DNA of 64,000 nt from contig NZ_CP027236.1 in NCBI RefSeq assembly GCF_002999235.1, forward strand, positions 868,001 to 932,000, written 5' to 3'. This document shows, in pieces, positions 32,721-42,127 of the stretch (the stretch's first letter is position 1; each line of letters opens with the position of its first letter). The notes beneath the pieces are model-generated. The model was not told the origin of the DNA. It made no database searches and saw only the letters and a program-made list of their open reading frames with translations. The DNA comes from Actinomyces sp. oral taxon 897. GTDB taxonomy: Bacteria > Actinomycetota > Actinomycetes > Actinomycetales > Actinomycetaceae. Made by a program: the position numbers and the translations under genes.

Positions 32721-35423
32721 TCAGGCCCCGAGCTCGTGGGCCACCGCCTCCAGGGCCGCGTCCAGCGCCCCGGCGTCCTGGCCGCCGCCCTGGGCGACGT
32801 CGTCCTTGCCGCCGCCGCCACCGCCCAGGACCCTGGCGGCCACCCGCACCAGCGCCCCGGCCCGCTGCCCCTGGTCCCGGGCCGCCTGGTTGGTGGCGAC
32901 CACCACCAGCGGCCGCCCGCCGGCCAGGCCGGCCACCACCACGACGGCGGGCTCGGAGCTGCCCATGCGGCCGCGGGCGTCCAGGGCCAGGGAGCGCAGG
33001 GCGTCGGCGGAGCCGACCTGGCCGACCGCCAGGGAGGCCAGGCGCACCCCGCCCACATCGCGGGCGGCGGCCACGACCTCGTCGGCCCGGGCGGCCAGGG
33101 CGGCCTGCTCGGCGGCCGCGAGCTTCTTCTCGGCCTCCTTCAGGCGGCCCATGAGCGCGGCCACGCGGTCCGGCAGCTCCTCGGCGCGCCCCCCCACCAG
33201 GGCGGAGAGCTGGGAGACCAGGGCGTGCTCCCTGGCCTGGAAGCCGTAGGCGCCGTCCCCGACCAGGGCGTCAATGCGCCGCACGCCCGAGCCGATGGAG
33301 GACTCCCCCACCACGGTGACACGCCCGATACGGCCGGTGGTGGGCACGTGGGTGCCGGCGCACAGCTCCTTGGACCAGTCCCCCCCGATGGAGACCACCC
33401 GGACCCGCCTGCCGTACTTCTCACCGAACAGGGCCATGGCGCCGGTGGCGCGGGCGGCGTCGATGTCCATGACCTCGTCGGTGACCGGCAGGTCCTCGGC
33501 GAGCTTGGCGTTGACCAGCTCCTCAATGCCCTCGACCTGGTCGGCGGCCAGGGCGGAGCCGTGGCGGAAGTCGAAGCGCAGGCGGGAGGGGGAGTTCTCC
33601 GACCCGGCCTGGGTGGCGGTGGAGGAGACGACCTCGTGGAGGGCCTTGTGGACCATGTGGGTGGAGGTGTGGGCGCGGGCGATCGCCAGGCGGCGGGCGG
33701 TGTCGATCTGCGCCCAGGCGCGCTCCCCCACGGTGAGGGTGCCCTCGGTGAGGCGCCCGCGGTGGACGGTCAGGCCCTTGACGGGGGCCTGGACGTCGTC
33801 GACCTCGACCGTGCCCCCCTCGGCCAGGCGGATGACGCCCTGGTCGGCGAGCTGGCCGCCCATCTCGGCCCAGAAGGGGGTGCGGTCCAGGACGACCTCG
33901 ACGTGGGCGGGGGCGGTGGCGGCGGGCTGGGGGACGCCGTCCACCAGGAGGCCCGCGACGGTGGCCTCGGCGCTGGAGTCGGTGTAGCCCAGGAAGACCG
34001 AGCCCCCGTCGAGCTCCTTGACCAGGTCCTGGAAGACGCGGATGTCGGCGTGACCGGCCTTCTTGGCCCGGGCGTCGGCGCGGGCCCGCTCCCTCTGCTC
34101 GTCCATGAGCGTGCGGAAGGCGGCCTCGTCCACGGCCACGCCCTGCTCGGCGGCCATCTCCAGGGTCAGGTCGATGGGGAAGCCGTAGGTGTCGTGCAGC
34201 TCGAAGGCGGAGCGCCCTGACAGCAGGGGCCTGCCAGCGCCCTCCTCCTTGGCCCGGGCCACGGCCGTGTCCAGGATGGTGGTGCCCGCGGCCAGGGTGC
34301 GTCGGAAGGCCTCCTCCTCGCCGAAGGCGACGTCGGAGATGGCCGACCAGTTCTCCTCCAGCTCGGGGTAGGAGGCCTTCATGGCGTCCCTGGAGGCCGT
34401 CAGCAGGGTGGGCAGGGCGGCCTCCTCCACGCCCAGCAGGCGCATGGAGCGCACGGCGCGGCGGATGAGGCGGCGCAGCACGTAGCCGCGCCCGTCGTTG
34501 CCGGGGCGCACGCCGTCGGAAATGAGCATGAGGGCGGAGCGCACGTGGTCGGCGACCACGCGCATGCGCACGTCGTCCAGGTAGGCGTCGCCGGCCTCGG
34601 GGCCGGCCCCGAGGCCGTAGGTCCGCCCGCTCATGGCCTGGGCGGCGGCGATGACGGGGTAGACCTCGTCAATCTCGTACATATTGGGCTTGTCCTGCAT
34701 GACGAAGGCGAGGCGCTCCAGGCCCGCGCCGGTGTCGACGGCGGTCCGGTCGAGCCTGCCCACGAGCTCGAAGTCGTGGCCCCGGCCCTCACCGCGCACG
34801 AACTCGTCGAAGACGAGGTTCCATATCTCCAGGAAGCGGTCGCCCTGGGCGTCGGCGGCGGGGCCGCCGTCGGGGCCGTAGGCGGGCCCGCGGTCGTAGT
34901 GGATCTCGCAGCAGGCCCCGGCCGGGCCGGGCTGGCCGGTGGACCAGGAGATCTCGGCGAAGGGCAGCTTCTGGACGTGCTCGGCCGGCACGCCGACCAC
35001 CCGGGTCCAGTGGTCGTAGGAGACCTGGTCCTCCTCCCAGATCGTCATCCACAGCCGGTCCCCGTCCAGGCCGTACCCGCCCTCGTCCCGGCTGCCGGTC
35101 AGCAGGTCCCAGGCGTAGTCGATCGCCCCCTCCTTGAAGTAGTCCCCGAAGGAGAAGTTGCCGTTCATCTGGAAGAACGTGCCGTGCCGGGTGGTCTTCC
35201 CCACATTGTCGATGTCGTTGGTGCGGATGCACTTCTGCACGCTGGCGGCCCGGGGCCAGGGGGCGGGCTCGGCCCCCAGGATGTAGGGGATAAAGGGCAC
35301 CATGCCGGCGACCGTGAAGAGGATCGAGGGCTCGGGGGAGATGAGCGAGACCGAGGGCCGCACCTCGTGGTCGTGCGCGGCGAAGTAGTCCAGCCAGCGT
35401 GAGCGGATCTCGGAGGTTCGCAT
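32721..35423 (-). CDS. alaS: Alanyl-tRNA synthetase
   Basis: 900 residues, full length. Charges tRNA-Ala. Class II core at the N-terminus: MRTSEIRSRWLDYFAAHDHE, SILFTVAGMVPFIPYI, SVQKCIRTNDIDNVGKT and RHGTFFQMNGNFSFGDYFKE; motif 3 near DTGAGLERLAFVMQ. The editing domain has the zinc-binding HTSTHMVHKALH and CAGTHVPTTG. The C-Ala domain ends with a Gly-rich GGGGGGKDDVAQGGGQD segment. AGGA lies before the ATG. Starts the run alaS-ruvX-mltG-aro-efp-nusB. Confidence 0.97.
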   Translation of the reverse strand: MRTSEIRSRWLDYFAAHDHEVRPSVSLISPEPSILFTVAGMVPFIPYILGAEPAPWPRAASVQKCIRTNDIDNVGKTTRHGTFFQMNGNFSFGDYFKEGAIDYAWDLLTGSRDEGGYGLDGDRLWMTIWEEDQVSYDHWTRVVGVPAEHVQKLPFAEISWSTGQPGPAGACCEIHYDRGPAYGPDGGPAADAQGDRFLEIWNLVFDEFVRGEGRGHDFELVGRLDRTAVDTGAGLERLAFVMQDKPNMYEIDEVYPVIAAAQAMSGRTYGLGAGPEAGDAYLDDVRMRVVADHVRSALMLISDGVRPGNDGRGYVLRRLIRRAVRSMRLLGVEEAALPTLLTASRDAMKASYPELEENWSAISDVAFGEEEAFRRTLAAGTTILDTAVARAKEEGAGRPLLSGRSAFELHDTYGFPIDLTLEMAAEQGVAVDEAAFRTLMDEQRERARADARAKKAGHADIRVFQDLVKELDGGSVFLGYTDSSAEATVAGLLVDGVPQPAATAPAHVEVVLDRTPFWAEMGGQLADQGVIRLAEGGTVEVDDVQAPVKGLTVHRGRLTEGTLTVGERAWAQIDTARRLAIARAHTSTHMVHKALHEVVSSTATQAGSENSPSRLRFDFRHGSALAADQVEGIEELVNAKLAEDLPVTDEVMDIDAARATGAMALFGEKYGRRVRVVSIGGDWSKELCAGTHVPTTGRIGRVTVVGESSIGSGVRRIDALVGDGAYGFQAREHALVSQLSALVGGRAEELPDRVAALMGRLKEAEKKLAAAEQAALAARADEVVAAARDVGGVRLASLAVGQVGSADALRSLALDARGRMGSSEPAVVVVAGLAGGRPLVVVATNQAARDQGQRAGALVRVAARVLGGGGGGKDDVAQGGGQDAGALDAALEAVAHELGA

Positions 35424-35569
35424 GCTCGTCCTGTTCGTGGGTGGGGACCCGGTCCGGGGCCGGGTGCGGTGGTGACTGGTTGATCAGGCCGGGGTGAGCG
35501 TACCCCGGAACGCCGGGCGCCCCGAACCGACAGAGGTCCGGGGCGCTCCGGGCGCTGGGCACGAGGCGC

Positions 35570-36193
35570 TCAGCGGGAGTAGTACTCGACGACCATCTGC
35601 ACGTCGCAGATCACGGGGACCTCCTCGCGCCTGGGGCGGCGCACCAGGGTGGCGGAGAGCTTCTCCAGCTCGACCGTGAGGTAGTCCGGCACCGGAGGCA
35701 GGACGTCACGGTGGGCGCCGGCGGCAGCCACCTGGAAGGGGACCATGACCTGGGAGCGGGGGCGGACCTGGATGGTCTGGCCGGGGCGCACCCGGAAGGA
35801 GGGGCGGTCCACGACCTTGCCGTCCACCATAATGTGGCGGTGGACCACGTCCTGGCGGGCCTGGGCGATGGTGCGGGCGAACCCGGAGCGCAGGACCAGG
35901 GCGTCCAGGCGCATCTCCAGCAGCTCGACCAGGGACTCACCGGTCAGCCCCTTCTCCCGACGGGCCTCCTTGAAGACGCGCTGGAGCTGGGCCTCGCGGA
36001 TGCCGTACTGGGCGCGCAGACGCTGCTTCTCCTTGAGGCGGACGGCGTAGTCGGACTCGGCCCGGCGGCGGGCCCGGCCGTGCTCACCGGGGCCGTAGGG
36101 GCGGCGCTCGAAGTACTTCACGGCCTTGGGGGTCAGCGGGATGCCCAGGGCGCGGGAGAGGCGCACCTGACGGCGGGAGCGGGAGGAGCTCAT
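35570..36193 (-). CDS. rpsD: 30S ribosomal protein S4
   Basis: 207 residues. Primary 16S rRNA-binding protein that nucleates assembly of the small subunit. Starts SSSRSRRQVRLSRALGI and carries the basic RRPYGPGEHGRARRR segment; the S4 domain is MRLDALVLRSGFARTIAQAR followed by VVHRHIMVDGKVVDRPSFRV. The zinc-ligand cysteines of the C+ form are absent (C- form), common in actinobacteria. Shine-Dalgarno GGAAAGAG upstream. It stands alone, away from the alpha operon. Confidence 0.96.
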   Translation of the reverse strand: MSSSRSRRQVRLSRALGIPLTPKAVKYFERRPYGPGEHGRARRRAESDYAVRLKEKQRLRAQYGIREAQLQRVFKEARREKGLTGESLVELLEMRLDALVLRSGFARTIAQARQDVVHRHIMVDGKVVDRPSFRVRPGQTIQVRPRSQVMVPFQVAAAGAHRDVLPPVPDYLTVELEKLSATLVRRPRREEVPVICDVQMVVEYYSR

Positions 36194-36312
36194 GGTTCTC
36201 TTTCCTGTCGGAGGGTGCTCGCGCGCCGGCGTCTGCCGGCGCGGGGTCAGCCGCGAACGGGCCGGGACCCCAGGAGCACCCGGGCGGACTGGGCCCGGGT
36301 AACCCGAGCACT

Positions 36313-37734
36313 CTAGCCCGAGCGGAGGATGGCGCGCACGCTGGCGACCCGGCGTGTGAGGCGGTCCTCAAAGCCGTTGGTGGTGGGGTGGTAGTACTCG
36401 GTACCGGCCAGGTCCTCGGGCAGGTAGCGCTGGGGCGCCACGTGGTGGGGGTAGTCGTGGGCGTAGCGGTACCCCGTCCCGTGCCCTATCTCCTGGGCCC
36501 CGGCGTAGTGGGCGTCACGCAGGTGCGCGGGCACCGTCCCGCCCCTGCCGGCCCGCACGTCCGCCAGGGCCTCCAGTATGCCCGTGGTCACCGCGTTGGA
36601 CTTGGGGGCGGTGGCCACGGCCAGGGCGGCCTCGGCCAGGACCAGCTGGGACTCGGGCATACCGATCAGGGCCACGGCCTGCTGGGCGGCGACGGCGGTG
36701 GCCAGCACGGTGGGGTCGGCCAGTCCCACGTCCTCGGCGGCCTGGATGACAATGCGTCGGGCGATAAAGCGCGGGTCCTCCCCCGCGGCGACCATGCGGG
36801 CCAGGTAGTGCAGGGTGGCGTCGGGGTCGGAGCCCCGCATGGACTTGATAAAGGCGCTGGCCACGTCATAGTGCTGGTCACCGGCACGGTCGTAGCGCAC
36901 GGCGGCCACGTCCACGGCGGCCTCGACGTCCTGCACCGTGATGACGCCCGCCTGCGCGCCCTCCTGGGCCCCGGGCCCGTCCTCCCCCGGTCCCGCGGCC
37001 CTGCCGGGTGCCCCGGCGCGGGCCTCCAGCACGCTGGCGGCGGCGGCCTCCAGGACGGTCAGCGCCTTGCGGGCGTCCGACCCGGCCAGGCGCACCACCT
37101 GGTCACGGGCCTGGTCGCTTAAGGCCACCGAGCCGCCCAGGCCCCGCTCGTCGGCCACCGCGCGCTCCAGGAGCCGGGCGACGTCGTCGGGCCCGAGCGG
37201 GTGGAGGGTCAGCAGCAGGGAGCGGCTCAGCAGGGGGGAGACCACGGAGAAGGCGGGGTTCTCGGTGGTGGCCGCGATGAGCGTGACCCAGCGGTTCTCC
37301 ACGCTGGGCAGCAGGGCGTCCTGCTGGGAGCGGGAGAAGCGGTGGACCTCGTCAATGAACAGGACCGTCTCCTGGCCGCCGGCGGCCAGACGGTGCCTGG
37401 CGTCGCCGACGACGGCGCGCACGTCCTTGACGCCCGCGGTCACGGCCGAGAGCTCCACGAAGCGTCGGCCGCTGCCACGCGCCACCAGGTAGGCCAGCGT
37501 GGTCTTCCCGGTGCCGGGAGGCCCCCACAGGACCACCGAGGACACCCCGGCCCCGCCCCGGCCGCTGAGGACGGGGGCCTCCACCAGGCGGCGCAGCGGG
37601 GAGCCGGGGGCCAGCAGGTGGTCCTGCCCCAGGACCTCCTCCAGGCTGCGCGGCCTCATGCGCACGGCCAGCGGGGCGTGGGTGTCCACGGGCAGGCCGG
37701 CCTCGTCCGTCCCGACGGCGTCAAACAGGTCCAT
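36313..37734 (-). CDS. rarA: Replication-associated recombination protein A (RarA/MgsA)
   Basis: 473 residues. AAA+ ATPase of the clamp-loader family acting at stalled forks. Conserved N-terminal [20 protein letters not shown], Walker [19 protein letters not shown], Walker [21 protein letters not shown] and sensor region [20 protein letters not shown]. The C-terminal part has [20 protein letters not shown] and the tetramerisation region. TAGGGT ends 6 nt before the ATG and no Shine-Dalgarno is present, so it is probably leaderless, divergent from the MMPL gene. Confidence 0.95.
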   Translation of the reverse strand: MDLFDAVGTDEAGLPVDTHAPLAVRMRPRSLEEVLGQDHLLAPGSPLRRLVEAPVLSGRGGAGVSSVVLWGPPGTGKTTLAYLVARGSGRRFVELSAVTAGVKDVRAVVGDARHRLAAGGQETVLFIDEVHRFSRSQQDALLPSVENRWVTLIAATTENPAFSVVSPLLSRSLLLTLHPLGPDDVARLLERAVADERGLGGSVALSDQARDQVVRLAGSDARKALTVLEAAAASVLEARAGAPGRAAGPGEDGPGAQEGAQAGVITVQDVEAAVDVAAVRYDRAGDQHYDVASAFIKSMRGSDPDATLHYLARMVAAGEDPRFIARRIVIQAAEDVGLADPTVLATAVAAQQAVALIGMPESQLVLAEAALAVATAPKSNAVTTGILEALADVRAGRGGTVPAHLRDAHYAGAQEIGHGTGYRYAHDYPHHVAPQRYLPEDLAGTEYYHPTTNGFEDRLTRRVASVRAILRSG

Positions 37735-37836
37735 GGCCCGACCCTAGCGCGAGGCGGCGACACCGGCGCCGCCCCCTCCGTCCCCGGGATAAGGCCGCGG
37801 TAAGGAGCAGTGCGACACACGTGGGACAATGGCTGC

Positions 37837-40140
37837 ATGCTGCAGTGGCTCGCTCGACATGTCATTAAGGACGCCTGGATCGTGGTGGGGGCCTGGGCCG
37901 CCGTCGCCCTGGTGTGCCTCCTTCTAGCCGGCACGGGGCTGGGCGGCAGGAACCTGTTCGAGCGCCTGAGCCCCGGCGACGCCGCCGTGGAGGGCACACA
38001 GAGCGCCCAGGGGCAGCAGGTCCTGGACACCCTGTCGGGTGACGGCACGACGGTGAACCTGCTCATTACCGGGGTGGACATCTCCACCCCCGCCCAGCGG
38101 GAGGCGGTGAGCGCCGCCCTGGCCGACGCCCACAAGGACCTGCGCACCATGGTCGGTGACGGGAACGTCCTGGATCCCTTCGTGGTCCCCGGGGGCCTGT
38201 CGGAGGCGGCCGCCCAGGTGCTGGCCGCCAAGGACCTGGACGGCTTCCTCATGATCGTGACCGTGGACCCCAACGGCTCCACCGTGCTGTCCAGGAAGGA
38301 CCGGGGCTACCAGGGCTACATCAAGCAGCGTGACGCCCTCGTCTCCCGGGTGGAGGCCCGCCTGGCCCAGGTACCCGACAGCCTCACCGACGTGGACGCG
38401 CGGGCAGCGGGCATTGTCTCGGACCACCGGCTGACGGACGCCGCCGTCAACGACCAGGTGGAGCGTGACCTCCTGCACGGCGAGGCCGTCTCCCTGCCGC
38501 TGGCCCTGCTGGTCATGGTGCTGGTCTTCGGCGGCTTCCTGGCGGCGGGGATGCCCCTGATCGGGGCCCTGGCCTCGATCGCCTCGACCCTGGGGGTCCT
38601 GTGGGCGCTCAGCCTGGGGACGGACCTGCAGTCCTTCGTGGTCAATATCGTCAGCGTCATCGGCCTGGGGCTGTCCATCGACTACGGCCTGCTCATTACC
38701 TCCCGCTACCGGGAGGAGCTGGCCCGGGCCCACGCGGAGTCCCAGATGGCGCCCAGGGGCCAGGGGCGCAGGCAGCGGGCGGGGCGACGCGACCCGGTCA
38801 TTGTGGACTGCATGACCACGACCCTGCGGACCGCCGGGCGCACCGTCCTCTTCTCCGCCCTGACCGTGGCCGTCTCCATGCTGGGGCTGCTGGTCATGGG
38901 GACCTCGATCCTGTACAACATCGGCCTGGCCGGCCTGGCGGTGGTCCTGCTGTCCGTGGCGGCGGCCCTGACCCTGGTGCCCGCCGTCCTGGTCATCTTC
39001 GGCCGCCGGATGGTGGGCCCCTCGGTCCTCCAGCGCGTCCCGGGGCTGGGCGCCCTCCAGCGTCGGCTCGGTGACGTCACCAGCCACGACGGCGTCTTCG
39101 CGGCCCTGGCACGGCGGGTCCACGCCCGCCCGTGGTACGTCCTGGCCGGGTGCCTGACCTTCCTGGTGGTCCTGTGCCTGCCCCTGGGCGGGCTCCACCT
39201 GCTGTCCTCCACCACCGAGCTCCTGCCCGAGGACTCCAGCCAGCGTGAGTACCTTGAGGAGCTGTCGAGGAACTACCCCTCGGCCGCCCAGCAGGACGCG
39301 ACCCTCATTATGGCGGGCACGGGCGAGTCGGTCACCACCTTTATCAACACCGAGGTCGCCACCGCCCCCGGGGTGACCTCGGTGCTGCGCTCGGCCACGG
39401 CCGGGCAATACACGGTGGTCTACCTGGATCTGGAGGGGGATCCCTCCTCCCGGACGGCGGAGGCGGCGGTCAGCGCCCTGCGGGCCCTGACCCCCCCCTA
39501 CCAGACGTGGGTGACCGGCCAGGCGGCCACCCAGCTGGACTTCCGCGAGACGATCTTCTCAGGGCTGCCCTGGGCGCTGGGCCTGATCGTGGTGTCCACC
39601 TTCGTCCTGCTGTTCCTCATGACCGGCTCGGTGCTGGTCCCCCTCAAGGCCCTGGTGGTCAACGCCCTGTCCCTGGCCGCCTCCCTGGGGGTGCTGGCGT
39701 GGATCTTCCAGGGCGGGCACGGGGCCCGGCTCCTGGGCTTCACGCCGATGGGCGGGGTGGAGACCTACGTCCTGGTCACCGCCCTGGGGGTGGGCTTCGG
39801 CCTGGCCATGGACTACGAGGTCTTCCTGCTGGCCCGGGTCAAGGAGTACTGGGACGAGGGCGAGGGCAACGACGCCGCCGTGGAGAAGGGCCTCCAGCGC
39901 TCGGGACGGGTCGTCACCAGCGCGGCCCTCATTATGGTGACGGTGTTCCTGGGCTTTGTCACCGGCGACATGCTGGTCATTAAGGAGCTGGGGGTCGCCA
40001 TGGCCGTCATTGTGGCCCTGGATGCCACGGTGGTGCGCATGCTCCTGGTCCCGGCGACCATGACCCTGCTGGGCCACTGGAACTGGTGGGCGCCGGCGCG
40101 CCTGACCAGTCTCTACGAGAGGTACGGGATCCGGGAATAG
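37837..40140 (+). CDS. MMPL-family RND transporter
   Basis: 767 residues. Integral membrane transporter of the MmpL/hydrophobe exporter type; cargo cannot be read, lipids or drugs are plausible. Two similar halves: TM1 (AWIVVGAWAAVALVCLLLAG), extracellular loop, then TM block with GLGLSIDYGLLITSRYREEL; the second half has TM start YVLAGCLTFLVVLCLPLGGL and GVGFGLAMDYEVFLLARVKE. The Asp-Tyr pairs are the usual proton-relay residues. Start at 37837: GACAAT ends 6 nt before it, the leaderless pattern; the in-frame GTG at 37810 lies only 2 nt from AAGGAG, so it is less likely. Confidence 0.88.
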   Translation: MLQWLARHVIKDAWIVVGAWAAVALVCLLLAGTGLGGRNLFERLSPGDAAVEGTQSAQGQQVLDTLSGDGTTVNLLITGVDISTPAQREAVSAALADAHKDLRTMVGDGNVLDPFVVPGGLSEAAAQVLAAKDLDGFLMIVTVDPNGSTVLSRKDRGYQGYIKQRDALVSRVEARLAQVPDSLTDVDARAAGIVSDHRLTDAAVNDQVERDLLHGEAVSLPLALLVMVLVFGGFLAAGMPLIGALASIASTLGVLWALSLGTDLQSFVVNIVSVIGLGLSIDYGLLITSRYREELARAHAESQMAPRGQGRRQRAGRRDPVIVDCMTTTLRTAGRTVLFSALTVAVSMLGLLVMGTSILYNIGLAGLAVVLLSVAAALTLVPAVLVIFGRRMVGPSVLQRVPGLGALQRRLGDVTSHDGVFAALARRVHARPWYVLAGCLTFLVVLCLPLGGLHLLSSTTELLPEDSSQREYLEELSRNYPSAAQQDATLIMAGTGESVTTFINTEVATAPGVTSVLRSATAGQYTVVYLDLEGDPSSRTAEAAVSALRALTPPYQTWVTGQAATQLDFRETIFSGLPWALGLIVVSTFVLLFLMTGSVLVPLKALVVNALSLAASLGVLAWIFQGGHGARLLGFTPMGGVETYVLVTALGVGFGLAMDYEVFLLARVKEYWDEGEGNDAAVEKGLQRSGRVVTSAALIMVTVFLGFVTGDMLVIKELGVAMAVIVALDATVVRMLLVPATMTLLGHWNWWAPARLTSLYERYGIRE

Positions 40141-40189
40141 CCCCCACCCGGGCAGACGGCGAAGGCCCCGGGCGGCGTCGGGGGCCGGT

Positions 40190-40222
40190 CCGTCCCGTCC
40201 CGCTCGGGCCGGGACGGGACGG
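40190..40222. terminator. Bidirectional hairpin between convergent genes
   Basis: A perfect 13-bp stem, CCGTCCCGTCCCG at 40190-40202 and CGGGACGGGACGG at 40210-40222, 7-nt loop. It lies between the ends of the MMPL gene (40140) and the YciO-like gene (40233), so it probably serves both. No T-tract. Confidence 0.75.
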
Positions 40223-40232
40223 CGTGGGCCGC

Positions 40233-40850
40233 TCAGATGACGGAGGTGTCCCCCGCCCCGGCCCGCAGGATCTCGGGGGCGTCCTCGGTGAGGTCGATGA
40301 CGGTGGTGGGCTCGGTGGAGCCGACGGGCCCCTCGATGACCACGTCAATGAGGTGTCCCAGCGCCTCCTCGATCTCCCACCCGCTGGACTCGGGCTCGGT
40401 GTTGCCCGGGCGGATAAAGGTCGAGGACAGCACCGGGGCGCCGAACTCGGTCACCAGGGCCTGGGTGATGGCGTGGTCGGGGATCCGCAGGCCCAGGGTG
40501 TGCCGCTTGGGGTTGAGGGTCATACGGGGCACCTCCTTGGTGCCCTTGAGGATGAAGGTGTAGGGGCCCGGCGTCAGGCGCTTAATGAGGCGGAAGGCGT
40601 TGTTGCCCACGATGGCCAGGGAGCCGGCCTGGGCGAAGCTGGCGCAGACGAAGGTGAAGTTGTGCTTGCTGTCGAGCTGGCGGATGGCCCGGATCCGGTC
40701 CAGCCCCTCCTTGTTCGCCGGAGCGCAGGCCAGGGCGTAGCCAGAGTCTGTGGGGTAGGCGATGAGCCCGCCGTCACGCAGGGTGTCTACCACCTTGCTG
40801 ACGAGGCGGGCCTGGGGGTTGAGGGGATGGATCTCGATGTAGCGTGACAT
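40233..40850 (-). CDS. YciO/Sua5/YrdC-family protein
   Basis: 205 residues. Same fold as the L-threonylcarbamoyladenylate synthase that builds t6A37 in tRNA. Starts MSRYIEIHPLNPQARLV, the typical YciO opening; the family signature is GGLIAYPTDSGYALACA followed by LDSKHNFTFVC and LTPGPYTFILKGTKEVP, then TLGLRIPDHAI and the GPVGSTEPTTVIDL segment. By sequence it is nearer YciO than TsaC, so the t6A role is not certain. CACAAT ends 6 nt before the ATG and there is no Shine-Dalgarno (leaderless). Confidence 0.85.
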   Translation of the reverse strand: MSRYIEIHPLNPQARLVSKVVDTLRDGGLIAYPTDSGYALACAPANKEGLDRIRAIRQLDSKHNFTFVCASFAQAGSLAIVGNNAFRLIKRLTPGPYTFILKGTKEVPRMTLNPKRHTLGLRIPDHAITQALVTEFGAPVLSSTFIRPGNTEPESSGWEIEEALGHLIDVVIEGPVGSTEPTTVIDLTEDAPEILRAGAGDTSVI

Positions 40851-40909
40851 GCTCGTATTGTGCCCTGACGCCCTGCGTCCGTCGGTCCGACGCACTGGCG
40901 GGGGCCGCC

Positions 40910-41491
40910 TCAGTCCCCGAGCGCGGCGACGGCGCCCGCGGCGGACGCGACGGCCTCGTCGAGCCAGTCGGGGACCTGGCCGCCGACGTAGGGACGCACC
41001 ATGCCGTAGGGGCACACCCGTGTGGCCGTGTACAGCAGCGCCTCCCGGCGGGGGTCGAGGGCCCCGTAGCGGCGGCGCGCCAGATCCCGGGTCGCGGCAT
41101 CGACCTCGTCATTGAGGGTGGCGACATCCTGGCGCAGGCCCACCGGGGCGTCCCTCAGCAGCTCGGCGCGGTGGTAGAGGGTCATGCCGTAGGCGTCGAC
41201 GGGGTTCTCCCGGCAGAAGCGGGGGATGTGGACGGCGGCGGACACGACGGCGTCGGCGGCGGGCTCTGAGCGGCAGGCCTTAAGGAAGCCCGCGTGGAAG
41301 CGGCGCACGCAGCGCAGCCACAGCCTGATGAGCAGCTCCTCACGGGAGGTAAAGCGGTAGTAGATCGACCCCGTGGGCGCCCCGGCGGTCCGGGCGACCT
41401 GCATCACCGTGACATTGTGCCCGTGCTCCAGGAGCGCCTGGGCGGCGGCGTCGAGGAGACCGTCCGTGCTGAACCGTGCCGGTCTTGCCAT
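40910..41491 (-). CDS. TetR-family transcriptional regulator
   Basis: 193 residues. N-terminal helix-turn-helix: STDGLLDAAAQALLEHGHNV, TVMQVARTAGAPTGSIYYRF and TSREELLIRLWLRC. The C-terminal ligand domain is not assignable. TAGGCT ends 6 nt before its ATG (leaderless pattern). It is divergent from the membrane protein at 41520, and a CAGTAA-N5-TTACTG inverted repeat (41534-41550) lies between the two starts, a likely operator. Confidence 0.9.
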   Translation of the reverse strand: MARPARFSTDGLLDAAAQALLEHGHNVTVMQVARTAGAPTGSIYYRFTSREELLIRLWLRCVRRFHAGFLKACRSEPAADAVVSAAVHIPRFCRENPVDAYGMTLYHRAELLRDAPVGLRQDVATLNDEVDAATRDLARRRYGALDPRREALLYTATRVCPYGMVRPYVGGQVPDWLDEAVASAAGAVAALGD

Positions 41492-41519
41492 GGTGGAAGC
41501 CTAGCGGTAGCGTGTGGCC

Positions 41520-42059
41520 ATGGGTTTTAGAATCAGTAATCTATTTACTGGGGCGCTCCCCCGCCCGCCCTGGGCCAGGGCCGCCTGCTGGGCCTGCCTG
41601 GGGTGCGCCCTGCCCTCGGCGTGCTGGCGGGTGGCCATGATGGCCGGGGCGGACGTGGGCTTCAGGGACGCCTACCGCTATCGGGACAGCGCGGGCGGGA
41701 CCGTCTACGTCCTCGCCCTGGAGGTCGTCCAGGTCGGCGCCGCCGTGGCGTGCGTGGGGCTGTGCCGGCCGTGGGGGGAGGTGGTCCCCCGCTGGGTGCC
41801 CGGCCTGGGCGGCAGGAGGATCCCCCGCCGCCTGCCCCTGGTGCTGGGAGGGGGCGGCGACGCCCTGCTCTACCTCGTCGTCTACTCGGTCGCGTTCCGC
41901 TTTGCCAGGGCGGCCCTGAGCGACCCGCCGGGCTGGACCCCCGCCCAGGGCATGAGCCCGGGCCAGACCTGGGTCCTGGCCCTGGCTTACGCCCCCATGC
42001 TGCTGTGGCCAGCGGCCCTGACGGTGGCGCTGGTGGGCTACCGGCGCGGGCGGGCGTGA
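41520..42059 (+). CDS. Small membrane protein divergent from a TetR gene
   Basis: 179 residues, function not recognised. About four hydrophobic segments: AACWACLGCALPSACW, VYVLALEVVQVGAAVACVGL, LLYLVVYSVAFRFARAA and WVLALAYAPMLLWPAALTVA. The start is uncertain. The first codons contain an unusually AT-rich stretch with a palindrome likely to be the TetR operator, so translation may begin further downstream (GTG/ATG cluster near 41632-41640). The divergent TetR gene probably controls it, so a membrane efflux or sensing role is possible but not shown. Confidence 0.6.
   Translation: MGFRISNLFTGALPRPPWARAACWACLGCALPSACWRVAMMAGADVGFRDAYRYRDSAGGTVYVLALEVVQVGAAVACVGLCRPWGEVVPRWVPGLGGRRIPRRLPLVLGGGGDALLYLVVYSVAFRFARAALSDPPGWTPAQGMSPGQTWVLALAYAPMLLWPAALTVALVGYRRGRA
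41534..41550. promoter_or_regulatory. Candidate TetR operator
   Basis: Inverted repeat CAGTAA-TCTAT-TTACTG in an AT-rich patch that stands out from the GC-rich surroundings, between a TetR gene and a divergent membrane gene. A -10-like TAGAAT begins at 41528 on the plus strand and would be blocked by a bound repressor. Confidence 0.45.
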
Positions 42060-42090
42060 CCAAGACCGCCCGAGGGGGGCCGGGACCGCC

Positions 42091-42120
42091 TTGACTCATC
42101 AAGAAGCCTTGATATAAAGT
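42091..42120 (+). promoter_or_regulatory. Promoter and ArsR/SmtB-type operator of the metal cassette
   Basis: -35-like TTGACT at 42091-42096 and -10-like TATAAA at 42113-42118 (spacer 16), with TAAAGT (42115-42120) ending 7 nt before the ATG. Between them lies the inverted repeat ATCAAG-AAGC-CTTGAT (42098-42113). Its placement between -35 and -10 is typical for a metal-released repressor of this family. Confidence 0.65.
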
Positions 42121-42127
42121 TGCCTTT

